From Mariniblastus sp. (GTDB taxonomy: Bacteria; Planctomycetota; Planctomycetia; Pirellulales; Pirellulaceae): a stretch of DNA of 40,955 nucleotides. The position numbers were made by a program, and so were the translations under genes. Each line of letters opens with the position of its first letter. Position 1 is the stretch's first letter. The stretch spans positions 1 through 40,955 of the forward strand of contig JALZWN010000026.1 of the NCBI GenBank assembly GCA_023300235.1, read 5' to 3'. The notes beneath the pieces were generated by a model. That model saw nothing but the letters and a program-made list of their open reading frames with translations, did not search any database and was not told the origin of the DNA. Of the stretch, positions 1-7,909 are shown one piece after another.

Positions 1-124
1 CACACCACTAAAGCTAATACCAATCCGGCTCGGCAAACAAACTTCGTTTGGAGATCAAGTTAGATCGCCGCCAAACGATCCAACACCAATCTTTCCAAGG
101 ATGCACTCACCTAGGACAACGCTT

Positions 125-141
125 CTTTCGCGGAGCGAAAG
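125..141. repeat. Small perfect hairpin in the 5' intergenic stretch
   Basis: A 7-bp perfect stem (CTTTCGC / GCGAAAG) closes on a 3-base GGA loop. It lies in the gene-free stretch 1-396 downstream of the helicase gene. The rest of 1-206 shows nothing I can recognise: the short open frames there lack ribosome binding sites and protein-like composition. No T-tract follows the stem on either strand, so I do not call it a terminator. Confidence 0.45.
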
Positions 142-206
142 GCGACTATGATGCCATGACCAGTTTGCATGCCCCCCGAATGGCCCCTGCACTGCAACGA
201 TTCCAC

Positions 207-343
207 CAGCTCTATTTCCCGGTCACACACTTGGTACTGTGGAAAAGTTCATAACCACCAATGGACACAAATAAACACGAATCTTCGCTTCAAAATCCGT
301 GTCCATCGGTGTTCATTCGTGGTTGATTTTCCACATCTTCCCC
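207..343. repeat. Dispersed hairpin repeat, family 1, copy 1
   Basis: The core is a long imperfect inverted repeat. A left arm containing AACCACCAATGGACAC (from about 254) faces a right arm containing GTGTCCATCGGTG and ending in CGTGGTT (to about 331). The flank contains CTGTGGAAAAGTT. A second copy with the same flank and arms is at 6025-6152, and a decayed trace is at 3948-4020. The copies differ by many substitutions but keep the arm pairing, as expected of a structured intergenic repeat. No coding function is apparent. Confidence 0.75.
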
Positions 344-396
344 TCAGTGCAAAAACTCAAACCGATCGTGTTCGCCAAGAAGGCTTACCCCAAACC

Positions 397-3222
397 CTAC
401 AAGAACAATTCCTTCTCGTGAACGATCGTTTTTGACTGCACCGACTGCTTTGCCTGACTGACCATTCCCTCGCCTTCACCACGCAACGCAAACACCGCTT
501 CGCCCGGGCTCACAAAAACGTTCCAGTGCTTTTGAAACACGCCAACGTCTTGTTTATTCTTAGCCAACGCATCCGGGACGGCGTGGAGCATCGCAAATAC
601 GTTTTCTGTTTTCAAAAAATACTTGCCCACAATCTTCGGCAACCACCGCGAAAGAAACGTATCACTTTTACGAGCAACATTTCTCGGGATCACATAACGC
701 GGACGATCCAGCGGACCGAGCACTTGCTTCATGGCATCGGAAAAGATCTGGCTCTCCAGGCCATCACCGCCCGCCAAAAACGCTCGAACGTAACCGCCGG
801 AAAGTTCGCCCACATGAACGCCCAACCCAGCGTCAATCTTTCCCAGTTCGACCAAACTCGCCAACACCGCCGACCCGATCGCATTCGTTAACGTCGCGTC
901 ATTCCACTGGACCTCGCTCTTGCCAAACGGCGGAAACCCGTCCACCATCTCGCCGGGCAACTTAAGCTCCACCGCTTGAACCGACTGAGCGGTAAACGGA
1001 TCGCCGATCTTCCACAGATCTCGAACTCGCGATCGCCGCTTGCTACGAGCCAGCATCTCATCGTTGATCATGCTCATGTTCGTCTCCAAACCCTCAGGCT
1101 TGATCTCGGTAAAAGCAGGATGGACGTGCCCTACTCCCTTTTCGATCGCACCGTCATCGCTCACGCCGAACAGTTTCTTGTGCTTCTTAATAAATCGCGC
1201 GTAGTCATCGAAGCCTTTACTAAACTCGGGAGCAATACAAACCACATCCCAGTTGTTGGCCAACTTCTCCTGCCAGCTTGGGTCCAGCCGAAAAGACCGA
1301 CCGCGAAGCTGGTTGATGCTCATGCTGGTCGTCACCGTCGTTAGATCGACCAGCACGTTGATTTTGTTCGCGTCCCAGCCCTCGCCCAATAATCCTCGGG
1401 TGCCGATCAGGCATTTAGAAAGCCCCCGTTGAAACAGTTCGGTCACCATTTCCACGTAAACCCGCGGCGCCCAATCGGCACCTGAGCCTTTGATCTTTCG
1501 AAACGAACCGATCGTTTCGGATTCTAGTTCAACTTGAAAACCTTTTTCCGTCAACCACTTTCGGCTGGCATCCAAAAACGCTTGCTCGATTTCGTCGTCA
1601 ATCAAAATCGTCGAACCCGTCAACAAGATCGGCTCTAATAGGTCGGTCGTATCATCAGTCAAAAGCGCCTTGAACGCCGCGATTGCTCCGCCGGTTTCTC
1701 CGTCCATCAAGTCCTTCAGCTGAGCCGACACGGACGACGACCGTTCGAAGTCGGCGATCACTACCGCTCGGATGGAATCGCCCAAGCTACCAAATTCGTT
1801 CTTGAGAATCGGCAGCAGCGCCGCCGATTTATTTTGCGAGTAAGCCATCACACGCCCGACCGGCGACACACAGGCTCGCGTGCCGGTGTCGGTAATCTGC
1901 ACGCCTAATGTTCGCAAACTTGACGTCAACTGTTTGGCAATCGCTTGGTGCTGCAAACTGGAAGACCGCCGCAGGTAGTGGCGGACCAACCGGTCGACCA
2001 CCGGAACGACAAACTCCATCTTCGGAATTTCGTCCGGCGATTCAGCTGGCCCCAAACCTGGCACGTTCTCGGGTAGCTCGACCTGACGAGCGGCGAGAAA
2101 TTGACGGCCGGCCAGCGACAACGCGGGGTCCCGCCGTGCGAACGAATTCCAGTCGGACGCGGGTCCGGTTGGCAAGCGATACTGGCCGAGCGTTTGAGTC
2201 AACCAATCGATGGCACTTGCGGCGGGGAGTTGTCCCTCTTGTTCGGCCGCTGTTTTATCGCTTTGATCGGCGGTCAAAAAACCCGGCTGGCAGATGTCGT
2301 CGACCAATTGTTCCAACTGCTGGTCGGCCGAGGCAATAAACTTCAGTTCATTGTTAGTTGGCCGCACGAAATACGCTAAGTCTTGATAGGGAGCCAAGAA
2401 ACCATCTTTGACGACCGCTGGCACCGGAACTTCAAAATCAACCTCGCCAAAGAACTCGTCATACCGCTTCAAATCTCGTTCGTCTTTACCGTCTCGATCC
2501 GGCGGTGTCGCCGTTAAACCAATCACGATCGGCTGCCCCAATATCTCCAACGCATCCGACAACACTCGTCCCCAATGCCCCAACAAATGATGGCATTCGT
2601 CTAAAATGATCGCGCCGATTTTCATTTCGGCGATCCGCTGCAACGTCGCTTGCGAAGCCGGATGCAGCAGCGAGATCGAATCGCCTGACCGCGAGGCCTC
2701 GTCGCGGACTTTCTTTTTGTAGTTACCAAACTGCTTGCCAAAGTACTCCGCGTTGTTCGCTTCAAGGTCACTGATCCAGATATTAGCTTCTTCGCGATTA
2801 GCGACTTGTTGTTCATCGATCAACTTTTCAACCCACAACTGACGAGCCTGTGCGGTCAGCTCCACCTGATCTCTTGCCGGCATGGTCACGGATTGGTAAG
2901 TCAACGAAGTCAACCAAGCCGGTGCCAACGGATCGGTAGAGACCAGTTGTTTGGTTGAGAGCGACGACTCAAACAAGTCAACTCGAGCGGCCCACTGCGA
3001 TTGGATCGCTGAATTGGGCGACAGCACGAGGCACGGCCGTTGGATGATCTCTGCCCACAAATACAATCCCAGCACCGTTTTTCCAGAACCCGGTGGAGCG
3101 ACCACATGCAGTCGCCGGCTGCCCGCGTCGAGTTGCTGCTTGGCGATCGAAACGACTTCGGACTGCGACGGTCGCAGTTGACCGGTGAATTTTATGTTTG
3201 GAAAAGAAGTTGAGTGACCCAT
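397..3222 (-). CDS. Superfamily 2 DEAD/DEAH-type helicase, 941 aa
   Basis: This is a predicted ATP-dependent nucleic-acid helicase or translocase. Residues 16-20 (LRPSQ) precede Walker A APPGSGKT at 42-49. The Walker B/DEAH-type box is DECH at 208-211, and motif III is TATP at 237-240. The second RecA domain shows motif V around 608-622 (GTRGLLGEGWD) and motif VI QLRGRSFR at 639-646. About 300 residues separate the two halves, so the central insert is large. The ATP-binding region resembles type III restriction Res subunits and XPB-like repair helicases, but no methylase or nuclease gene is adjacent. It appears monocistronic. The ATG at 3222 is used; no strong ribosome binding site was seen. 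The helicase call is firm; its role (repair, defence or RNA) is open. Confidence 0.88.
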   Translation of the reverse strand: MGHSTSFPNIKFTGQLRPSQSEVVSIAKQQLDAGSRRLHVVAPPGSGKTVLGLYLWAEIIQRPCLVLSPNSAIQSQWAARVDLFESSLSTKQLVSTDPLAPAWLTSLTYQSVTMPARDQVELTAQARQLWVEKLIDEQQVANREEANIWISDLEANNAEYFGKQFGNYKKKVRDEASRSGDSISLLHPASQATLQRIAEMKIGAIILDECHHLLGHWGRVLSDALEILGQPIVIGLTATPPDRDGKDERDLKRYDEFFGEVDFEVPVPAVVKDGFLAPYQDLAYFVRPTNNELKFIASADQQLEQLVDDICQPGFLTADQSDKTAAEQEGQLPAASAIDWLTQTLGQYRLPTGPASDWNSFARRDPALSLAGRQFLAARQVELPENVPGLGPAESPDEIPKMEFVVPVVDRLVRHYLRRSSSLQHQAIAKQLTSSLRTLGVQITDTGTRACVSPVGRVMAYSQNKSAALLPILKNEFGSLGDSIRAVVIADFERSSSVSAQLKDLMDGETGGAIAAFKALLTDDTTDLLEPILLTGSTILIDDEIEQAFLDASRKWLTEKGFQVELESETIGSFRKIKGSGADWAPRVYVEMVTELFQRGLSKCLIGTRGLLGEGWDANKINVLVDLTTVTTSMSINQLRGRSFRLDPSWQEKLANNWDVVCIAPEFSKGFDDYARFIKKHKKLFGVSDDGAIEKGVGHVHPAFTEIKPEGLETNMSMINDEMLARSKRRSRVRDLWKIGDPFTAQSVQAVELKLPGEMVDGFPPFGKSEVQWNDATLTNAIGSAVLASLVELGKIDAGLGVHVGELSGGYVRAFLAGGDGLESQIFSDAMKQVLGPLDRPRYVIPRNVARKSDTFLSRWLPKIVGKYFLKTENVFAMLHAVPDALAKNKQDVGVFQKHWNVFVSPGEAVFALRGEGEGMVSQAKQSVQSKTIVHEKELFL

Positions 3223-3315
3223 GGTCCCCTAAAGATAGTGTGGTCGGACGCGATGATGCGTTTTGCAAACAGCTATTCGACCGAAATGAGCAAATCTTGC
3301 CAACCGTCCGCCTAT

Positions 3316-3681
3316 CTATTTCGTCAACACCCACCGCCCGGCGGCAACAGCGATATTCACGATCACCAGTGATACTGCAACCGCGACACTCAACAGGATG
3401 CACGCACCATCGATTTCAACCATAAGAAAATGAGTTGTTATGTCCAGTTCGTCAAACGGATCATCGCTTGACGACCAAAACGTGCATTCGAACGAGACGA
3501 GCCCATCGTCGACCGTCACAATTTGCACCGAAAAGAGTACGGCAATCAACACGAACCAAAAAATAACAACCCAGCAAGACGCAACAACGTAGGGCTGAAA
3601 TGCCCTTGGCGGAATCTTTTTCGAACCTGCCAACTGAGAGGGCGAATCGTACGGGTTTTCACTCAAGTGCTCGACGCCCAT
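3316..3681 (-). CDS. Small two-TM membrane protein with NPYxSP motif
   Basis: Unrecognised small protein of 121 residues. I chose the ATG at 3681 rather than the upstream start at 3768. The resulting N-terminus (MGVEHLSENPYDSPSQ) matches the short NPYxSP-type opening common in small planctomycete membrane proteins, while the upstream residues look like a low-complexity extension. A hydrophobic segment follows at about residues 32-54, then an acidic loop, then a second hydrophobic segment near 88-110. It is probably an inner-membrane protein of unknown role. It sits upstream of the helicase gene on the same strand with a 93-bp gap, so co-transcription is possible but nothing links the functions. 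Confidence 0.55.
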   Translation of the reverse strand: MGVEHLSENPYDSPSQLAGSKKIPPRAFQPYVVASCWVVIFWFVLIAVLFSVQIVTVDDGLVSFECTFWSSSDDPFDELDITTHFLMVEIDGACILLSVAVAVSLVIVNIAVAAGRWVLTK

Positions 3682-3840
3682 CGGAAGTATTTCGACGATA
3701 CCACCCCGGACCGAAGTAAAAAGTATCGTCAAAGTAGTAAGTGTCGTAATGGCTTTCAGTTTAACCAAAACAACTTACATTGCCAAAGCGACGATGAGCC
3801 GATTCAGGGCGAATCAATATTACAATTTAGGAAGTCCCAG

Positions 3841-3940
3841 CAAATGGTAGACCGACGCGTTAGCGAGGATTTCCACGGTTTCTTTACTAACGCGAGGGGC
3901 TATCAGGAAACCTAGATCCAAAATCTGATCTGCCCTGTGA
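3841..3940. repeat. Dispersed 100-bp repeat, family 2, copy 1
   Basis: This block matches 31256-31355 along its whole length: both begin CAAATGG, share CGACGCGT, AGCGAGGATTTC and CTAACGCG, and run to a CCCTG end. Inside it CGCGTTAG and CTAACGCG form a perfect 8-bp inverted repeat about 24 bp apart. It lies in the gene-free stretch 3682-4563, directly before a decayed family 1 hairpin copy. Confidence 0.75.
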
Positions 3941-3947
3941 AACGATT

Positions 3948-4020
3948 CTGCAAACTCTATTTCCCACTACACATTTGGGGCTAAGAAAAAATCTAAAACC
4001 ACCGATGGTTGATTCCCTTA
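3948..4020. repeat. Decayed remnant of the family 1 hairpin repeat
   Basis: The sequence keeps the family 1 left flank (CTCTATTTCCC, ACACATT) and short pieces of both arms (AAAACCACCGATGG, GGTTGATT), but the middle of the hairpin has been lost. It lies 7 bp after a family 2 element, giving a composite repeat block in this intergenic region. The remainder of the gap (4021-4563) holds no gene I can support with confidence. Confidence 0.5.
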
Positions 4021-4563
4021 CCTGATCCATCCAAAAAAGTACGCTCTTGCTTGGCTGTTAACAGTCATCTTCCACCTTGGCCCTAGTCTCGGCCTTGCCT
4101 TGCGACCCTACGCCTTAGCGTCATTGCGTTAAAAATCGCACTGACAAAAAGAACCGCCCCAAAGAGAACCGCCCCAAAAAAAATTCGGTTCGTGCAAAAG
4201 CTTGGCTACCAAGTTCGAGTCCCGAAAGGCTTCGGCAAACTCAGCCTTGTCGCCAACCGGTAGCCGGCAAGCAATTTTTTCAGCGTTCGCCGTCGCGAAG
4301 AAGCCGTTCTTTTGAAAACATCCGCCCGCAATCCACCTCTGGATCGACCTTCCCGATACTGCGGCGAGCAATTAAAATATCGGACCGTAAAACACCAGCT
4401 ATCGCGTGCCCAAATTCCCCCCTCAAGCCGCTCGGTTCGACGTCGCTTCGAGCGTTTGATCTGATTTTTTAAAAAGATCGATTCGCGGACGGGACGGACT
4501 GCAACTAGCGCTGGCCGATCGCCGGTTTGTTTTCTTCTTGCATACATTTTTTCCATCACCCCC

Positions 4564-5853
4564 GTGACACACATGCTGCCCAACCGCTCAGACTCTTGCC
4601 GTTCGTTGCTCCACCTGATCGCCGCTGGCGTTGCGATTGCAACACCTAGCCTCGCGATGCCAAACCAAGTTGACGCCGCTGCGATACAAGTCGCCCCAAT
4701 GTACCAGGCGCCTGCCGAAGCCGTGCCGGCTCCGACTCCAGCACCCGCTCCTGCACCAGCTCCAGCTCCTGCTCCATCAACCCCGGCAGCACCAGCAAGC
4801 CAGCCGTCGGGCAAACTGGATTATGGTTTTGAAATTGAAAAATCTTGCGAGGTCAACCCGATCCAATCGCAGGGATCGACGGGGACTTGCTGGTGTTTCG
4901 CGACCGCTTCGTTTATCGAATCTGAGCTACTGCGAAAGAACAAAGGCACACACCATTTCTCTGAAATGTTCACCGTCAAAAACATCTACCTCGCCAAAGC
5001 TGAAAACTATCTACTCCGCCAAGGCAAAGCTCAGTTTTCCGAAGGCGCTTTGGCTCACGACTTTTTGAACGCGATTGAAAAACATGGCTTGGTCCCAGAG
5101 TCCGTTTACGATGGCTTGTCAGAGGGAGAAAAACGACATGACCACGGGGAACTATCGAGTGCGTTGAAAGGCATGTTGGACGCGTTGACCAAACGCAGCA
5201 CGCTGTCAGACCATTGGCAATCAGGGTTGAATGGCGTTTTGGACGCGTACCTCGGAAGTTCACCCGAGCGTTTTGATTATCAAGGCCGTAGCTATTCGCC
5301 GCTGGAACTTTCAAAAGAACTGGGCTACAACCGCGATGACTATGTGTCCATGACGTCGTTTACGCACCATCCGTTTGGCAAATCCATTGTGTTAGAGATT
5401 CCGGATAACTTCTCCAACGGTTCATTTTTGAATTTGCCGATCGATGATTTAGTTCAAACAATCGACAAAGCAATTGCCAACGGCTACACGGTGGCTTGGG
5501 ATGGCGATGTGAGCGAAACTGGGTTTTCGGCGAACAAAGGCATGGCAGTTTTGCCAGCCAATGGCAGCCGCAAGGATTTGTACAAGCACATCGGCGAAGA
5601 ACGTTCGGTGACTCAGGCGGATCGGCAAAAAACGTTTATGTCGCACTCGACCACGGACGATCACTTGATGCACTTGGTCGGAATCTCGCGAGATGCTGCC
5701 GGCAACAAGTACTACGTCATTAAAAATTCGTGGGGGGAAATTGGTCCGTACAAAGGCTATTTACACATGTCCGAAGCGTACGTGAGAGCCAAAACGATTG
5801 CGATTATCGTGAACAAGGACGTTGTTGTGAACTCGACCAACGAGCCAAAGTAA
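4564..5853 (+). CDS. Exported papain-family (C1) cysteine peptidase, 429 aa
   Basis: A predicted cysteine protease resembling the PepC/bleomycin hydrolase branch of family C1. The oxyanion Gln and nucleophile lie in QGSTGTCW (Q103, C109). The catalytic His is most likely H367 in DDHLMHLVG, and the Asn is N388 in VIKNSWG. A hydrophobic stretch near residues 14-32 looks like a signal peptide or anchor. It is followed by a Pro/Ala-rich linker (about 50-78), so the enzyme is probably exported, unlike cytosolic PepC. The long stretch between Cys and His contains family-atypical sequence. It is probably monocistronic; the next plus-strand gene is about 870 bp away. The ATG at 4573 is an alternative start. 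Substrate unknown. Confidence 0.82.
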   Translation: MTHMLPNRSDSCRSLLHLIAAGVAIATPSLAMPNQVDAAAIQVAPMYQAPAEAVPAPTPAPAPAPAPAPAPSTPAAPASQPSGKLDYGFEIEKSCEVNPIQSQGSTGTCWCFATASFIESELLRKNKGTHHFSEMFTVKNIYLAKAENYLLRQGKAQFSEGALAHDFLNAIEKHGLVPESVYDGLSEGEKRHDHGELSSALKGMLDALTKRSTLSDHWQSGLNGVLDAYLGSSPERFDYQGRSYSPLELSKELGYNRDDYVSMTSFTHHPFGKSIVLEIPDNFSNGSFLNLPIDDLVQTIDKAIANGYTVAWDGDVSETGFSANKGMAVLPANGSRKDLYKHIGEERSVTQADRQKTFMSHSTTDDHLMHLVGISRDAAGNKYYVIKNSWGEIGPYKGYLHMSEAYVRAKTIAIIVNKDVVVNSTNEPK

Positions 5854-6024
5854 ACGCAGCTTCTGCGGTTGGCAGGTGCCACTCCAGCCTTCACCTAGAA
5901 TGCTGAAACAACCTACCAGCACTATTTCTCTGGAGCTTCCTAGAATTTAGTCGTTGCTTCGCCCACTGGAGGGGGCGAGCAACATGCGTAATTCTCATCC
6001 TACGCGTTCTTGCCACTAAAAACC

Positions 6025-6152
6025 CAGCTGAACCATTTCCCATGACACATTCGGTGCTGTGGAAAAGTTAATAACCACCAATAGACACGGATTTTCAATT
6101 AGAAGTCCGTGTTTTTCTGTGTTCATCCGCGGTTGATTTTCTTATCTGCTGC
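6025..6152. repeat. Dispersed hairpin repeat, family 1, copy 2
   Basis: It shares with 207-343 the flank CTGTGGAAAAGTT and the left arm AACCACCAAT-GACAC. It also shares the right arm CCGTGT...GTGTTCAT-CG and the GGTTGATTTTC end, in the same order and spacing. It sits in the gene-free stretch 5854-6721. The rest of that stretch holds a short ACCGG-rich palindromic patch near 6268-6310 and the leader of the next gene; I see no further gene in it. Confidence 0.75.
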
Positions 6153-6711
6153 CTCGAAAAAGCACGCAAAGACCGCTCTTTTTTTGCACGCATTAGTTTT
6201 TTGGCTGTTCTCAGAATTTAGTGGTCACTTTCACCTCTGATGCGGCGAACAACATTCCCAAAGCCAAATATACCGGCTTTTGCTGCTTAAATACCGGAAA
6301 AACCGGTGCAAATCTGGCCACTTCTCCCAGCCGTCTGACTCTGGTTTTTGCGTCATTCCAGTCTTGACCCGAGCAAACCAAACGAGAACTGCTAGCAGCC
6401 CGCTCAAGATCTAGTGCATGCAGTGCCGCGGGCTTTGAAGATGTAGTTACTTGATTGCAATTGAATTAAGTTTCGCCACAATCCGTCCCACGTCGCAAGT
6501 GATTGCGGTTGACGAGATTCCCCCGACCATAGCTAAGGATTGGCTCGTGTCACAAGAGTTTTTTAGGACGATCCTAGATTACGGCTCTTGCACTCCAATA
6601 CGCGGAAGTTTGCGATCTAGCAAATTTATCGAGACTTCCACAGCAACGCCGGCTTTCTAGTCAAACAGCGTAAACTTCCCCCTTATGAACTCATGAAGAG
6701 TTTTACCCCCT

Positions 6712-6717
6712 GGAGAG
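6712..6717 (+). promoter_or_regulatory. Ribosome binding site fixing the start at 6722
   Basis: GGAGAG lies 4 bases before the ATG. It is one of the few clear Shine-Dalgarno sites in the window and supports this start over the in-frame alternatives. Confidence 0.7.
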
Positions 6718-6721
6718 CAAG

Positions 6722-7468
6722 ATGCATTCAAAACCTCTTATTGGAATCAACGCAGACTACCGAAGTGCCCAAGGCAAGCAGCCTTCTTTTTCAGTAGTTA
6801 CTTCTGGATATTACGACAGCATTGTCGAAGCCGGAGGGATTCCAGTGATCGTTCCCCCAATGACAGAAGAAGACGACATCAAAGCTGTGTTGGAACGCTT
6901 GGATGGTTTCGTAATGATCGGCGGAGCCGACTTGGATCCTCGACTTGACGGATTCATGTTGCACCCGACCGTTCGCCCAATGGATCGTCGCCGCGAAGTA
7001 TACGATCGCAAACTGATGCAATTGATCGTCGACATGAAGGTGCCAGTCTTCGGCATCGGAGTCGGCATGCAGTTGTTGAACGTGACTCTGGGCGGCAACC
7101 TGTTCTTACACCTACCCGAGGACGTGCCTGCCGCGATTCCTCATCGTGACCCACAAGACCCCGGCCATCGCCACGGCCTGGAAGTCGTCGCTGATTCGCT
7201 GATGGAGCGAGTTTACGGCGAAGGCGAAATTCGCGTTAGCAGCCGTCACCACATGGCAATCGACGAAGTTGCCCCCGGCTTCCGCGTGACGGCTCGTTGC
7301 CCAGACGGTATCGTCGAAGCGATCGAGAGCGACCACCATGATTGGGTCGCCATCGGTACTCAGTTCCACCCAGAGAACGATGCTGCGTCGGCTTTGGACA
7401 TGCGAATTTTCGAAGAGTTCCTAGAGTTGGTCCGTGAGCCTGTGCCAATGTTGCGTGCAGTTGCCTAA
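6722..7468 (+). CDS. Class I glutamine amidotransferase-like (peptidase C26) protein lacking the nucleophile Cys
   Basis: A 248-residue protein with the fold of gamma-glutamyl-GABA hydrolases (PuuD-like). The N-terminus has PLIGINADYR, followed by GGIPVIVPP and GGADLDPRL (about 38-74). It also has the loop PVFGIGVGMQLLNVTLGG at 108-125 and the His/Glu region TQFHPEND (H216, E218). In active members the loop reads GICRGMQ, with Cys as nucleophile. Here that residue is Gly113 (codon GGA at 7058-7060) and the next is Val. The protein therefore cannot use the standard thiol mechanism and may be a binding or regulatory pseudoenzyme. Length and the rest of the fold are intact, so it does not look like a decaying gene. 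It is monocistronic, with a terminator at 7646. Confidence 0.82.
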   Translation: MHSKPLIGINADYRSAQGKQPSFSVVTSGYYDSIVEAGGIPVIVPPMTEEDDIKAVLERLDGFVMIGGADLDPRLDGFMLHPTVRPMDRRREVYDRKLMQLIVDMKVPVFGIGVGMQLLNVTLGGNLFLHLPEDVPAAIPHRDPQDPGHRHGLEVVADSLMERVYGEGEIRVSSRHHMAIDEVAPGFRVTARCPDGIVEAIESDHHDWVAIGTQFHPENDAASALDMRIFEEFLELVREPVPMLRAVA

Positions 7469-7507
7469 AGCCACTGTGGCGACTGTGGCATTGGCTTCTA
7501 GCCTGTC

Positions 7508-7536
7508 TTGACACTTAGTGCTTATCTCAATAGTTC
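7508..7536 (+). promoter_or_regulatory. Candidate sigma-70-type promoter
   Basis: TTGACA at 7508-7513 is followed after 17 bp by TAGTTC at 7531-7536, a weak -10. It points into the 110-bp segment that ends at the strong terminator at 7646. Inferred from spacing and consensus only. Confidence 0.3.
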
Positions 7537-7542
7537 CCGACA

Positions 7543-7674
7543 AAACCGTAAAATGTGTCGCTCAAAAACGTTGCCGGATAAGCCTTCAGGACGGGGAATA
7601 CTCAACGGCTAGCAGCCTACCTTTGCCACGTTTAAAAACCTCAAGCGCCAGTACATTTTGTACTGGCGTTTTTT
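7543..7674 (+). ncRNA. Candidate small RNA between promoter-like and terminator sequences
   Basis: The segment lies between a TTGACA/17 bp/TAGTTC promoter-like pair and a perfect intrinsic terminator. It has no convincing reading frame. Local stems are visible: CGACA/TGTCG (7538-7542 with 7556-7560, possibly at the 5' end) and GGCT/AGCC around the sequence GGCTAGCAGCC. I could not match it to 6S, SRP, tmRNA, RNase P or a riboswitch I know. It could also simply be the long 3' UTR of the amidotransferase-like gene that ends at 7468. Confidence 0.3.
7646..7674 (+). terminator. Strong rho-independent terminator
   Basis: A perfect 9-bp stem (CGCCAGTAC / GTACTGGCG, 7646-7654 and 7660-7668) with a 5-base loop is followed at once by six T. 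It ends transcription from the upstream plus-strand gene or a small RNA and separates it from the AnmK-like gene. Confidence 0.9.
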
Positions 7675-7909
7675 CGTTGACACAGGTCGCGACGCCGCCT
7701 CCTGCCTGTCTTACTCTCCCGGTCAGGCTAAAAGCAACGTTGCGACGTTTTTTACGCCCCAAAATTGCTAGCGATTATCCGTCTCTACGCGTTTCCCACC
7801 AAAACGCCTTTCAAAAGCGGCTCCCGGATGCCGATACCTAAACAATCGTTTGGCAAACCATTTGCCAAAGTTTCGATCGCTTCCAAACAGAACGCACAAC
7901 CGTGGCTTC

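Noticed and set aside
1908..2379. Plus-strand open frames inside the helicase gene
   Set aside because: Shadows of the helicase coding frame; Arg/Pro-rich with no motif.
4206..4814. 202-residue minus-strand open frame
   Set aside because: Its start is antisense to the Pro/Ala linker of the C1 peptidase gene, which explains the low-complexity Gly/Ala run; the rest is Arg-rich and unlike a protein.
6451..6660. 69-residue plus-strand open frame before the amidotransferase-like gene
   Set aside because: No ribosome binding site, no recognisable motif; more likely leader sequence.
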